NCBI GenBank assembly: GCA_017613855.1
Contig: JAGACY010000111.1
Coordinates: 1 to 13,442 of the forward strand
Length of the DNA stretch: 13,442 nucleotides
From: Pseudomonadota bacterium
GTDB taxonomy: Bacteria; Myxococcota; Bradymonadia; UBA4248
Reading direction: 5' to 3'
The first letter of the stretch is position 1. The number at the start of each line of letters is the position of its first letter. This document shows, piece by piece, positions 1 to 6,367 of the stretch. Both the position numbers and the translations under genes were made by a program. The notes under the pieces are model-generated. The model was not told where the DNA came from. It saw only the letters and a program-made list of their open reading frames with translations, and ran no database searches.

Positions 1-88
1 TGAATATGGTAATGACTGAATGAGTGAATATGTAATAGTGAATAGTGAATAACATTATTCGCGTTTCCCCCTGACGTCGAACTTCCTC

Positions 89-2263
89 ATGTCCTACATC
101 GTCCTTGCCAGAAAATGGCGACCCCAGACTTTTGCTGATCTCGTTGGGCAACAGCATATTGCTGTCACACTGCGAAATGCCATTGCCCAAAACCGCGTAG
201 CCCATGCGTTCTTATTTACCGGTTCTCGAGGTGTCGGCAAAACATCCACCGCACGTATCTTCGCAAAAGCCCTCAATTGCGAGCATTTTCCTGCGGATGA
301 ACCTTGCAATGAATGCCAGAGCTGCCGCGAAATCACCGAAGGTCATTCGATGGATGTCATCGAAATCGACGGTGCATCCAACCGCGGTATCAACGAAATT
401 CGCGAAGTCCTAGATGCCGTGCGCTATGCCCCAAGCCGGGATCGCTACAAAATCTACATCATCGACGAAGTACACATGCTCACGACAGAGGCTTTCAATG
501 CGCTGCTCAAAACGCTCGAAGAGCCACCGCCTCATGTCGTCTTTATCTTCGCAACAACAGACCCCAACAAAATCCCCATTACCATCGTCAGCCGATGTCA
601 AAGGTACGATTTTAAACGCATCAGTACTGACGATCTCGTTGCACACTTAGCCGGAATTGCAAAAGCAGAAAATATTGCATTCGAAGAATCAGCCTTACAC
701 CTCATAGCACGTACAGCTAGAGGTGGGGTACGCGATGCTCTCAGTGCGATGGATCAAATCATTGCGTTTGCCGAGCAACCCATCAACGGAGAACGCGCTG
801 CCGAAGTACTCGGTGTCGCAAGCCGTGAAACACTCATGAAAATGGGAGAATGCATAGTCAAACGCGATATCGAAGGCGCATTGGCATGCATCGCAAAAGT
901 CGACCATTACGGTCAGAATCTCTCACAGTTTGCATTCGATTTACTCGAGTTTTTGCGCGACGTTGCCGTGCTCTCGTCCGCCCCTAATGCGCCTGTTGAA
1001 CTCAATGCCGCAGAAAAAGCCACCGTCAGTCCATGGCTGACGCTGACCAGTCCCGACAGATTGCAGCGCATTTTCCAGATTTGGTACCAAACTTCGGAAC
1101 AATTGCCCAAAAGCCTGTCTCCAAGATTAGTCATGGAGATGGCTGCCATCAGAATGTGTCAGGTCGAAACGGTCGTGCCGATCGATGGCATTCTGCGCCG
1201 TATCGATGCCATTGCAAAAGCACTAAGCAATTCATCAAATATCGCTCCGGATGCAATGGATCATATTCAGGGATACATGGCACAGCTCGGGTTATCGCCC
1301 GATGCCGAAAAAAAAAAGCCTGATTTAACCCCAAAATCAGACGATCTCCCCAAAGTTCCTTTATCCCTGCCACAGCCATCTGCCCCACAAACGCTGGCAT
1401 CAACGGTTCCGGTAGATCAACCCACGCTCAAGCCACCGTCATCCACGATCCCCTTAGAGGACACCATTTCGAAGCCGTCAACGGGTACAGGTTTCGTCGG
1501 GAATTCTGCCCCCCAACAAACGCCATCCTCTGTGCCCGTGGATCATTCCATTTCAAAGCCACCGGCAAACACAGTTCCCGCCGGCAATCCCAGATCCAAA
1601 TCACAAGCAACCCCCATCCCCTCCCCTGAGGATGACAATTTTTTTAACGATGCGCCATGGCCGGATGAAACAGAAGATATCGTCTCTCCCGATGATTTTT
1701 CGGGGATGGACAGCGCATGGGACAACCTTGAAGAAGACAGTTTAGACCCCGATGCCGACCCCGAAGATGCAATAAATGACGTTATTGATAAAAAAACACT
1801 TGAAGTTTCTGCAAATCGGCCTAAAACTGCGCCGCTCTCTGGTGTAGCCGACACGGCACATCCGAGTGAACAGCAGCTTTGGAAACAATTGATCAGAAAG
1901 ATCGAAGGCCCGCTCTCCAAAATATTGGCCCGGGCACGCATCGACTGTTATTCCAAAAATTCCGTTGAAATAACATTACCACTGGCTTTTCATGGTCTGA
2001 TTACAGCAGATCATATTGCTCTGGTCGATCGACTCCTCGCAAAAGAAGTTCACTCTGGATGTCGTTTTGTCGTTCACTACGATGAGATAGGCGACGACAC
2101 AGAAACCGTCGCAGCCCAGGAAGCCAGGGAGCAGTTACAATCGGAGCAAAAGGCCTTTGCACGCGTGCGGGAACATCCGCTCATGCAGGCCATTGTAGAA
2201 ACTTTTCACATCGATCCATCTTCGGTTCGATTTACCATTCACCCAGACAGGATAAATTCATGA
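89..2263 (+). CDS. dnaX: DNA polymerase III subunit tau (and probably gamma), clamp loader ATPase
   Basis: DnaX is the ATPase of the clamp loader that places the beta sliding clamp on primed DNA; the long tau form also tethers polymerase cores and DnaB. The AAA+ module is clear: Walker A GSRGVGKT at residues 45-52, four zinc-site cysteines at 64, 73, 76 and 79, Walker B IIDEVHML at 124-131 and the SRC sensor/arginine-finger motif at 168-170. Domain III follows to about residue 400. A Pro/Ser/Thr-rich linker with degenerate repeats spans about 411-512, then an acidic stretch to about 570, then the tau C-terminal domain to residue 724. The length (724) is somewhat above the E. coli tau length of 643 because of the linker. 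A slippery run at codons 407-410 could yield a 411-residue gamma form. The ATG at 89 gives the canonical N-terminus SYIVLARKWRPQTF; no clear Shine-Dalgarno precedes it. The stop overlaps the ybaB start as ATGA. Confidence 0.97.
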   Translation: MSYIVLARKWRPQTFADLVGQQHIAVTLRNAIAQNRVAHAFLFTGSRGVGKTSTARIFAKALNCEHFPADEPCNECQSCREITEGHSMDVIEIDGASNRGINEIREVLDAVRYAPSRDRYKIYIIDEVHMLTTEAFNALLKTLEEPPPHVVFIFATTDPNKIPITIVSRCQRYDFKRISTDDLVAHLAGIAKAENIAFEESALHLIARTARGGVRDALSAMDQIIAFAEQPINGERAAEVLGVASRETLMKMGECIVKRDIEGALACIAKVDHYGQNLSQFAFDLLEFLRDVAVLSSAPNAPVELNAAEKATVSPWLTLTSPDRLQRIFQIWYQTSEQLPKSLSPRLVMEMAAIRMCQVETVVPIDGILRRIDAIAKALSNSSNIAPDAMDHIQGYMAQLGLSPDAEKKKPDLTPKSDDLPKVPLSLPQPSAPQTLASTVPVDQPTLKPPSSTIPLEDTISKPSTGTGFVGNSAPQQTPSSVPVDHSISKPPANTVPAGNPRSKSQATPIPSPEDDNFFNDAPWPDETEDIVSPDDFSGMDSAWDNLEEDSLDPDADPEDAINDVIDKKTLEVSANRPKTAPLSGVADTAHPSEQQLWKQLIRKIEGPLSKILARARIDCYSKNSVEITLPLAFHGLITADHIALVDRLLAKEVHSGCRFVVHYDEIGDDTETVAAQEAREQLQSEQKAFARVREHPLMQAIVETFHIDPSSVRFTIHPDRINS
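1308..1340 (+). promoter_or_regulatory. Probable programmed frameshift / slippage site in dnaX
   Basis: Ten consecutive A occupy 1308-1317, followed by G. In the dnaX frame 1312-1318 reads A AAA AAG, the same heptamer that drives -1 frameshifting in E. coli dnaX. A -1 slip adds one GCC codon and then meets TGA at 1321-1323, giving a product of 411 residues that ends just after domain III. The +1 frame also stops quickly, with TAA at 1326-1328. A weak 7-bp stem CTGATTT/AAATCAG (1320-1326 with 1334-1340, 7-nt loop) abuts the run, and a 5-bp stem TCGGG/CCCGA lies upstream (1287-1302). The heptamer and stops are seen directly; recoding is inferred from the E. coli and Thermus precedents. Confidence 0.7.
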
Positions 2264-2589
2264 GTAAAGTTGTAAAAAACACCGGTTTGAATCAGATTCT
2301 CTCCCAGGCTCAGAAACTTCAGGGCCGTCTTGGTCGTCTCGAAGAAGACATGAAAGTCAAAGTCGTGGAAGCCTCCGCTGGCGACGGCAAAGTCACCGCC
2401 GTGGTCAATGGCAATCGTGAACTCATTGCCCTCAATATCGCTCCCGAACTCCTCAATGGCGAAAATCCTGAGCTCCTCGAAAACCTGATCATCAGCGCTG
2501 TCAATACAGCTCTCAACAATGTCCGTGAAATGGTCAATTACGAAATGAACCGCGCCACGGGCGGTTTCTCCATCCCCGGTTTGATGTAA
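2260..2589 (+). CDS. ybaB: YbaB/EbfC family nucleoid-associated protein
   Basis: A small DNA-binding protein of 109 residues, the usual length for the family, which forms dimers and coats DNA as a nucleoid-associated factor. The family pattern is plain: an N-terminal helix with LNQILSQAQKLQGRL, a basic/acidic helix LEEDMKVKVVEASAG, the core GDGKVTAVVNGNRELIALNI, and a C-terminal Met-rich segment ending GGFSIPGLM. The ATG lies inside the dnaX stop (ATGA at 2260-2263), so translation is probably coupled. dnaX-ybaB is a very common pair; the recR gene that often completes it is missing, and the next gene is rpmH after 318 bases. No strong terminator follows. Confidence 0.95.
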   Translation: MSKVVKNTGLNQILSQAQKLQGRLGRLEEDMKVKVVEASAGDGKVTAVVNGNRELIALNIAPELLNGENPELLENLIISAVNTALNNVREMVNYEMNRATGGFSIPGLM

Positions 2590-2706
2590 TGAATTTGTAA
2601 TGTGTAATTGGGGCGTTACGGAGCCAAAGAATAATCCAGAGGCTAAAGAATAATCCAGAAGCTAAAGCAACTACATTCTTTAGATTTTACCTCATGGATA
2701 GATGAC

Positions 2707-2740
2707 GAATTACGCATTACGAATTACGCATTACGAATTA
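2707..2740. repeat. Heptanucleotide tandem array (GAATTAC/GCATTAC)
   Basis: The array reads GAATTAC, GCATTAC, GAATTAC, GCATTAC, GAATTA, an exact 14-bp unit repeated about 2.4 times that is itself two related heptamers. It belongs to the same heptad family seen at 23-50, 3731-3758, 5716-5736, 5797-5843 and 8760-8790. Confidence 0.85.
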
Positions 2741-2812
2741 TTAAAAAAACTTGACTTTTATCAGGTAACATGCCAGAAAGCGCCGCGTTTTGTGCCGCCC
2801 TGGCAGAGGGAT

Positions 2813-2888
2813 TTCTGTCAGCCCAAAGGCTGCATGATATACCTTAAGTTCTGTGTCAAAGATTGTTCTGTCAGCCCAAAGGCTGCAT
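2813..2888 (+). repeat. 23-bp direct repeat, two copies, each with a CAGCC/GGCTG hairpin, in the rpmH leader
   Basis: Two identical 23-base copies lie at 2813-2835 and 2866-2888, 53 bases apart. Each contains CAGCC-CAAA-GGCTG, a 5-bp stem with a 4-base loop. The second copy ends 19 bases before the rpmH start and 9 bases before its Shine-Dalgarno GGAG. A related stem, GCAGCC-TGAC-GGCTGC, follows yidC at 5525-5540, so this may be a dispersed hairpin rather than an rpmH-specific control element. Confidence 0.8.
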
Positions 2889-2907
2889 ACTTATTTCGGA
2901 GTAAATT

Positions 2908-3060
2908 ATGAAACGTACATTTCAGCCGAGCAAAATTAAACGTGCTCATACGCACGGTTTCCGTACCAGAATGTCTACCGCTCAAGGCCGCGAAGTACTC
3001 AATCGCCGTCGTGCAAAAGGCCGTAAACGTCTGGTTCCTTCCGTTCCTGCTAAACACTAG
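2908..3060 (+). CDS. rpmH: 50S ribosomal protein L34
   Basis: A 50-residue, very basic protein of the large ribosomal subunit. The translation begins [19 protein letters not shown], continues with [19 protein letters not shown], and ends in a short basic tail; this is the family signature (KRTFQPS, HGFR.RM.T..GR.V...RR.KGR). The start at 2908 has GGAG at 2898-2901, six bases upstream. It opens the rpmH-rnpA-yidD-yidC block; its stop codon overlaps the AGGA that serves rnpA. In many bacteria this block sits beside dnaA and the origin; here dnaX-ybaB lies upstream instead. Confidence 0.98.
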   Translation: MKRTFQPSKIKRAHTHGFRTRMSTAQGREVLNRRRAKGRKRLVPSVPAKH

Positions 3061-3069
3061 GATTGCCTT

Positions 3070-3444
3070 ATGAAAATTACCCCGAACCGGACATTCGGAT
3101 GGGGTAAGGCGGTTCGCCTGCGAAAGCATGCACAATATTGCCGGGTTCAATCCAAAGGGCGTCGAGTTGGCGGGAAGTTTCTTTTATGCATCTTCACGCC
3201 CTCCTCGCTGGTGAATGCGCGCTTTGGATTGACGGTGAGCAAACGCGTAGGCAATGCGGTTACCCGTAATAAGGTTAAACGTCGCCTTCGCGAAATCTTG
3301 CGTTATCACAAAAATATTCTCAGCGGCCTGGATGTCGTTGTTATCGCTAAGAATAATGCTGCTTCTGCCAGCTTTGTGTCTTTAAAACAAGATGTGACCG
3401 AGCTCTTGGAGCGCATACTTCGGAGTTGCTCATGTCCGCATTAG
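3070..3444 (+). CDS. rnpA: Ribonuclease P protein component
   Basis: The protein subunit of RNase P, which helps the RNA subunit mature tRNA 5' ends. It is 124 residues long, in the normal range. The RNase P signature is [20 protein letters not shown] followed by RRLREILR (about residues 53-80), the basic RNR-motif helix that contacts RNA. The ATG at 3070 has AGGA at 3059-3062 overlapping the rpmH stop, seven bases upstream. Its last 13 bases overlap the start of yidD, so the two are translationally linked. The order rpmH-rnpA-yidD is strongly conserved. Confidence 0.97.
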   Translation: MKITPNRTFGWGKAVRLRKHAQYCRVQSKGRRVGGKFLLCIFTPSSLVNARFGLTVSKRVGNAVTRNKVKRRLREILRYHKNILSGLDVVVIAKNNAASASFVSLKQDVTELLERILRSCSCPH

Positions 3445-3686
3445 TTCATCAGGCTTTTAAAGGCATTTCTAACGCAATTAAAATTCTGTGTCTCTTCCTG
3501 ATACGGTGCTATCAGAAAGGCATTTCACCATGGCTCGGCGCAAATTGCCGCTTCAGGCCTACGTGCAGTGCCTACACCTTCGAAGCCATCGAAAAATATG
3601 GTCCCGCAAAAGGAATATACTTGGGCATGAAACGCATCTTAAGATGCCGACCCGGTGTACCGGGCGGATATGACCCTGTGCCTTAG
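3432..3686 (+). CDS. yidD: Membrane protein insertion efficiency factor YidD
   Basis: A small amphipathic protein of 84 residues that aids YidC-dependent membrane insertion at the inner face of the cytoplasmic membrane. The family core is evident: [20 protein letters not shown], then [15 protein letters not shown], and [14 protein letters not shown] at the end, with the usual conserved cysteines. I choose the ATG at 3432 rather than the in-frame TTG at 3426, because GGAG at 3422-3425 lies six bases before the ATG and would overlap a TTG start. It overlaps rnpA by 13 bases and precedes yidC. A CCCC/GGGG mini-stem after the stop lacks a T run, so I do not call a terminator. Confidence 0.96.
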   Translation: MSALVHQAFKGISNAIKILCLFLIRCYQKGISPWLGANCRFRPTCSAYTFEAIEKYGPAKGIYLGMKRILRCRPGVPGGYDPVP

Positions 3687-3730
3687 TTCTTTCACCCCGT
3701 ATTGGGGGACTATACGTATTGCATAACAAT

Positions 3731-3758
3731 TGCGCATTGCGCATGGCGCATTGCGAAT
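3731..3758. repeat. Heptanucleotide tandem array (GCATTGC type) before yidC
   Basis: From 3734 the sequence reads in heptads: GCATTGC, GCATGGC, GCATTGC, GAATCTC. It fills the yidD-yidC gap and happens to stay open in the yidC frame back to a TTG at 3730, which creates a false 17-residue N-terminal extension. Confidence 0.7.
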
Positions 3759-3780
3759 CTCATATCTACTGGACTTGCTC

Positions 3781-5499
3781 ATGGCGGAGTATTTAAACTA
3801 CAACGGCTCCAACGATAGCGGTGGAAAAAGTTCCAATTGGCTCATCCTGCTGGGCATCATGATGCTGGCTTTCATCGTGATGCCATATTTTATGCCCCAG
3901 CAAAAACAGGAACAACTCCCCCAAAAACCACAGGATACTCAAGAAAATAAAGACGATTCTCTCGTCGTTTCTGTCAAATATCCCATCGAAACCCGCGTCC
4001 TCGAAAGCGATCAATACAAAATCACATGGACGAACGCAGGCGGCGGCCGCACACAGGATGTGCTCATTAAAGATCCCGACCGCTATTTCGAACACGGCGA
4101 TTTTATTCGTTCGCAAAAGTCTGCAAATGAAAATCTCGGTGGAATTCTCCCCTTCCGCATGACATTGCCTTCGATGGGCGTGACTGCAGAAACACAGTTC
4201 CAAACGACGTCGCCTGCCGACTCACACAACGAAGTCAAATACACATTCGTCGATCCCGAAGGAAAATTCCAATTCGATAAGACATTCTCCACCACGGATG
4301 TCCCTTATATCGTACATACCAAACTCGCTCTGACCAATCGTACTGACCAGGCCATCAGCGACAACCTCTCCATCGCTTTCTTTATTAAACAAATCAAAGG
4401 TGAAGAACCGGGTCTGTTTACGCCGGGTGCTTATGTCGCCGCCAAATGCTATGCCGATGGCGATCTCGAATATGTCGATGCCACCGACAAAGACGAAACA
4501 GAATCCTACCAAAAATCACTTCAATGGTTTGGTGTCGATGAATCCTATTATGCCATGATTATGATGACCAATTATGGCGGTTCATGCGAAATCAAAAATG
4601 AAGTTAAAAATGAAGAAAGCCTGCTCAGCAGTACGTATGCGCTTCCCGTCGTCATGAACCCCAATTCGACGACAACTTACGAGTTCGATGTCTATATGGG
4701 ACCCAAAGAAGCACGATACCTGAGCGCTGCCGGCGAAGATCGCAACCTGCCTTCCGTAATCGACTACGGATGGATGGAAGTCCTTGCCAAACCCATGGCC
4801 TGGATTCTCGACAAATTCCATGAATTAACCGGAAACTGGGGATTCGCAATCATTCTGCTCACGATTATCGTCCGCTTGCTCCTGTGGCCAATCGCCCAAA
4901 AGAGCCAGCTCTCGATGATGCGCATGTCCAAGATTGCACCGCTCATGCAGGAACTCCAGGAAAAATACAAAGACGATCCACAGACACTGCAGCAAAAACA
5001 ACTCGAACTTTACCAAAAACAAGGCATCAACCCGTTTGGCTGTCTGCCGCTTCTGCTGCAAATGCCAATCTTCTTTGCCCTCTATCGCTGCATCTTCGTC
5101 ACTGGCGGACTTTATAAAGCCGATTTCATGTTCTGGATTCACGATTTGTCCGCTCGCGATCCCTATTTTATCCTGCCGGTCCTGTGCGTGGCCCTGCTCA
5201 TTCTGCAGCAGCTCCTGACGCCGACTGCCACCAAAAATAAACAGCAAAAAATCATGATGATCATGATGCCCGCTTTCTTCGGCCTCATGATGCTCTTTTT
5301 GCCTGCGGGCCTCAATCTCTACATGTTCGTCAGTTCACTCTTCTCGATGGGACAAAGTTTCTATGTTCGCCACATCATTGCACAGGAAGAAGGAGCCAAA
5401 GCCGCCGTTGCCGCCGATGCCAATGGTGTCATTGACATAGAGCCCTCCACGCTTTCGAGCAAAGAGAGACGCGCTGCCAAAAGACGCGAAGATAAATAA
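3781..5499 (+). CDS. yidC: Membrane protein insertase YidC (Gram-negative type)
   Basis: YidC inserts proteins into the inner membrane, alone or with SecYEG. From the ATG at 3781 it has 572 residues, close to E. coli (548). The first membrane segment (about 20-38) is followed by a Gln/Lys-rich linker and a large periplasmic P1 domain (about 60-330). The conserved insertase core comes next: a segment at about 353-372 containing TIIVRLLLWP, whose R365 matches the essential groove arginine (R366 in E. coli); the cytoplasmic hairpin to about 415; and further segments near 420-441, 461-480, 491-510 and 512-530. The tail is short and basic (KERRAAKRREDK). I reject the in-frame TTG at 3730 because the added residues come from heptad repeat DNA. 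A strong terminator starts 52 bases after the stop. Confidence 0.97.
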   Translation: MAEYLNYNGSNDSGGKSSNWLILLGIMMLAFIVMPYFMPQQKQEQLPQKPQDTQENKDDSLVVSVKYPIETRVLESDQYKITWTNAGGGRTQDVLIKDPDRYFEHGDFIRSQKSANENLGGILPFRMTLPSMGVTAETQFQTTSPADSHNEVKYTFVDPEGKFQFDKTFSTTDVPYIVHTKLALTNRTDQAISDNLSIAFFIKQIKGEEPGLFTPGAYVAAKCYADGDLEYVDATDKDETESYQKSLQWFGVDESYYAMIMMTNYGGSCEIKNEVKNEESLLSSTYALPVVMNPNSTTTYEFDVYMGPKEARYLSAAGEDRNLPSVIDYGWMEVLAKPMAWILDKFHELTGNWGFAIILLTIIVRLLLWPIAQKSQLSMMRMSKIAPLMQELQEKYKDDPQTLQQKQLELYQKQGINPFGCLPLLLQMPIFFALYRCIFVTGGLYKADFMFWIHDLSARDPYFILPVLCVALLILQQLLTPTATKNKQQKIMMIMMPAFFGLMMLFLPAGLNLYMFVSSLFSMGQSFYVRHIIAQEEGAKAAVAADANGVIDIEPSTLSSKERRAAKRREDK

Positions 5500-5551
5500 T
5501 TTTGGTATTGCAGTTCCAGTCCTTGCAGCCTGACGGCTGCTACGGCCTCGG

Positions 5552-5596
5552 GCCACGGCTATTTCGGCTTCGCCTCAATACGCCGTGGCTTTTTTT
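5552..5596 (+). terminator. Rho-independent terminator after yidC, member of the TAT/ATAC hairpin family
   Basis: The outer stem GCCACGGC (5552-5559) pairs perfectly with GCCGTGGC (5582-5589). Inside, TATT (5560-5563) pairs with AATA (5577-5580) and GGC (5566-5568) with GCC (5572-5574) around a TTC loop. C5581 is left bulged. Seven T follow at 5590-5596. Confidence 0.88.
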
Positions 5597-5634
5597 ATGT
5601 GGATTCACACTCTGAGTGTGATAAAAAAATAAAT

Positions 5635-5681
5635 GTGTGACGTATTCGGGACGATCCGCAGGACGTCCCGAATAGGCACAC
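5635..5681 (-). repeat. TAT/ATAC-family hairpin, copy 2 (minus orientation)
   Basis: An 11-bp perfect stem, TATTCGGGACG (5643-5653) with CGTCCCGAATA (5664-5674), is topped by TCC-GCA-GGA with one bulge. Outside it GTGTG (5635-5639) pairs with CACAC (5677-5681). Read on the minus strand it has the family order: outer stem, CCTATT, inner stem, TGC loop, inner stem, AATAC, outer stem. Confidence 0.8.
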
Positions 5682-5686
5682 GCGAA

Positions 5687-5706
5687 GGGCGTATCGCAGA
5701 TAGCCC
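5687..5706 (-). repeat. TAT/ATAC-family hairpin, copy 3 (minus orientation, minimal form)
   Basis: On the minus strand this reads GGGC, TATC, TGC, GATA, C, GCCC: a 4-bp outer stem, a 4-bp inner stem, a TGC loop and one bulged C on the 3' side. It is the shortest of the five copies and retains each family element. Confidence 0.7.
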
Positions 5707-5715
5707 GAGCCATAT

Positions 5716-5736
5716 ATTCACTATTCACTATTCACT
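5716..5736. repeat. Exact heptamer tandem (ATTCACT)x3
   Basis: Three perfect copies of ATTCACT occur in a row. The reverse complement, AGTGAAT, also occurs at 23-29, 37-43, 44-50, 5816-5822 and 5830-5836, which ties this array to the window-wide heptad family. Confidence 0.9.
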
Positions 5737-5796
5737 GCCTCTAAACTCAATAAAACACGTTTCTTTAGCCATATCTTTGAGAGTACCCAAATAACT

Positions 5797-5843
5797 GCGC
5801 ATTGCGAATTTTGTTAGTGAATACGTAATAGTGAATAACGAAT
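5797..5843. repeat. Heptad cluster upstream of the KH/R3H gene
   Basis: The stretch contains GCATTGC and GAATTTT, then, in exact seven-base register from 5816, AGTGAAT, ACGTAAT, AGTGAAT and AACGAAT. It ends 37 bases before the next start codon. Confidence 0.75.
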
Positions 5844-5879
5844 AACTACCAATCATTCATTAAAAAAGGAACGCACAAT

Positions 5880-6362
5880 ATGATGGATTACATGTACGAT
5901 GATTACGATGGCGATGTCGTTGACAGAGCGGCAGATTTTCTCGCAGATTTACTCTCCTATATGGGATTTGATGCAGAAATCCATACGGAAGTCATCGACA
6001 ATACTGCCGTCTTCGATATTATCGGCGATGATGTCAAATCGATTTCACCGGCCATCGATCCGTCCGTCGTCAACGCACTCTCGTGGATCATCAAACGCGC
6101 ACGCTTCATTCTCGGTTCGGGATATCGCTTCGACATCGATGTCAACAGCTACCGCCTCGAACGCGTCCATAAACTCGAAGGTGTTGCACAGGAAATGCAC
6201 GACAAACTCGAAGGCGGACTCAATAAAATCACCTGTTTCGGCATGGATAATGTCGACAGACGTGCGCTCCACCTGCTGCTCAATGCAGACCCGATGGTCA
6301 AAACCGAATCCAACGGTTATGGCAATTTCCGTCATCTCGAGATTTCAAAGAATGAGCAATAA
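5880..6362 (+). CDS. khpB: Jag/KhpB-like KH-R3H RNA-binding protein, KH loop degenerate
   Basis: A 160-residue protein. The C-terminal R3H domain (about 95-156) is well preserved: VDRRALHLLLNADPMVKTES, carrying the R-x3-H motif (R127/H131), then NGYGNFRHLEI, as in Jag/KhpB proteins that bind single-stranded RNA and lie next to yidC. The N-terminal part (about 15-90) has the Jag KH-domain outline (AADFLADLLSYMGFDAEIH, then VVNALSWIIKRA). Where the GXXG loop is expected (usually GRRG in ...LIGRRGETLDAL) it has PAID, so the RNA-gripping loop seems lost. The Jag_N domain of many homologues is absent. Start: AGGA at 5867-5870 is nine bases before the ATG at 5880; the ATG at 5883 is less well spaced. 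The stop is five bases before the SUI1 gene, suggesting an operon with it and engB. The family assignment is firm for R3H and moderate for KH. Confidence 0.85.
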   Translation: MMDYMYDDYDGDVVDRAADFLADLLSYMGFDAEIHTEVIDNTAVFDIIGDDVKSISPAIDPSVVNALSWIIKRARFILGSGYRFDIDVNSYRLERVHKLEGVAQEMHDKLEGGLNKITCFGMDNVDRRALHLLLNADPMVKTESNGYGNFRHLEISKNEQ

Positions 6363-6367
6363 CCACT

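Larger units (their letters stand above)
2590..2907 (+). other. Intergenic region with several repeats and the rpmH leader
   Basis: This gap holds no gene I can support. In order it has short heptad-like sequence (2590-2610), a 19-bp direct repeat (2620-2638 and 2639-2657, with a partial third unit to 2667), a weak CTAAAG/CTTTAG hairpin followed by ATTTT (2662-2688), a heptamer tandem array (2707-2740), a TTGACT hexamer at 2751-2756 that could be a -35 box but has no good -10 at 17 bases, a TGCCAG/CTGGCA inverted repeat (2771-2776 with 2800-2805), and two copies of a 23-base repeat containing a hairpin (2813-2835 and 2866-2888). The rpmH Shine-Dalgarno GGAG is at 2898-2901. Confidence 0.7.
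5500..5879. other. Repeat-rich gap between yidC and the KH/R3H gene
   Basis: No gene is supported in this 380-base gap. It contains a GCAGCC-TGAC-GGCTGC hairpin (5525-5540), the yidC terminator (5552-5596), an 8-bp palindrome TCACACTC-t-GAGTGTGA (5605-5621), two further hairpins of the TAT/ATAC family in minus orientation (5635-5681 and 5687-5706), an exact (ATTCACT)x3 tandem (5716-5736) and another heptad cluster (5797-5843). The Shine-Dalgarno of the next gene is AAGGA at 5866-5870. In many proteobacteria yidC and the KH/R3H gene are much closer. Confidence 0.75.

Noticed and set aside
1543..1941. 132-residue minus-strand open frame inside dnaX
   Set aside because: It is a shadow of the Pro/Ser-rich linker and acidic region; composition is Ser/Gly-biased with no domain signature.
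2751..2779. TTGACT as a -35 box for rpmH
   Set aside because: No acceptable -10 hexamer occurs 16-18 bases downstream (CAGAAA at 17), so a sigma-70 promoter cannot be claimed from sequence alone.
3687..3730. Terminator after yidD from CCCC/GGGG
   Set aside because: The stem is only four bases long and is not followed by a T run.
3730..3780. In-frame N-terminal extension of yidC from a TTG
   Set aside because: The added residues are encoded by the heptad repeat array and do not resemble YidC; the ATG at 3781 gives the expected short cytoplasmic N-terminus before the first membrane helix.
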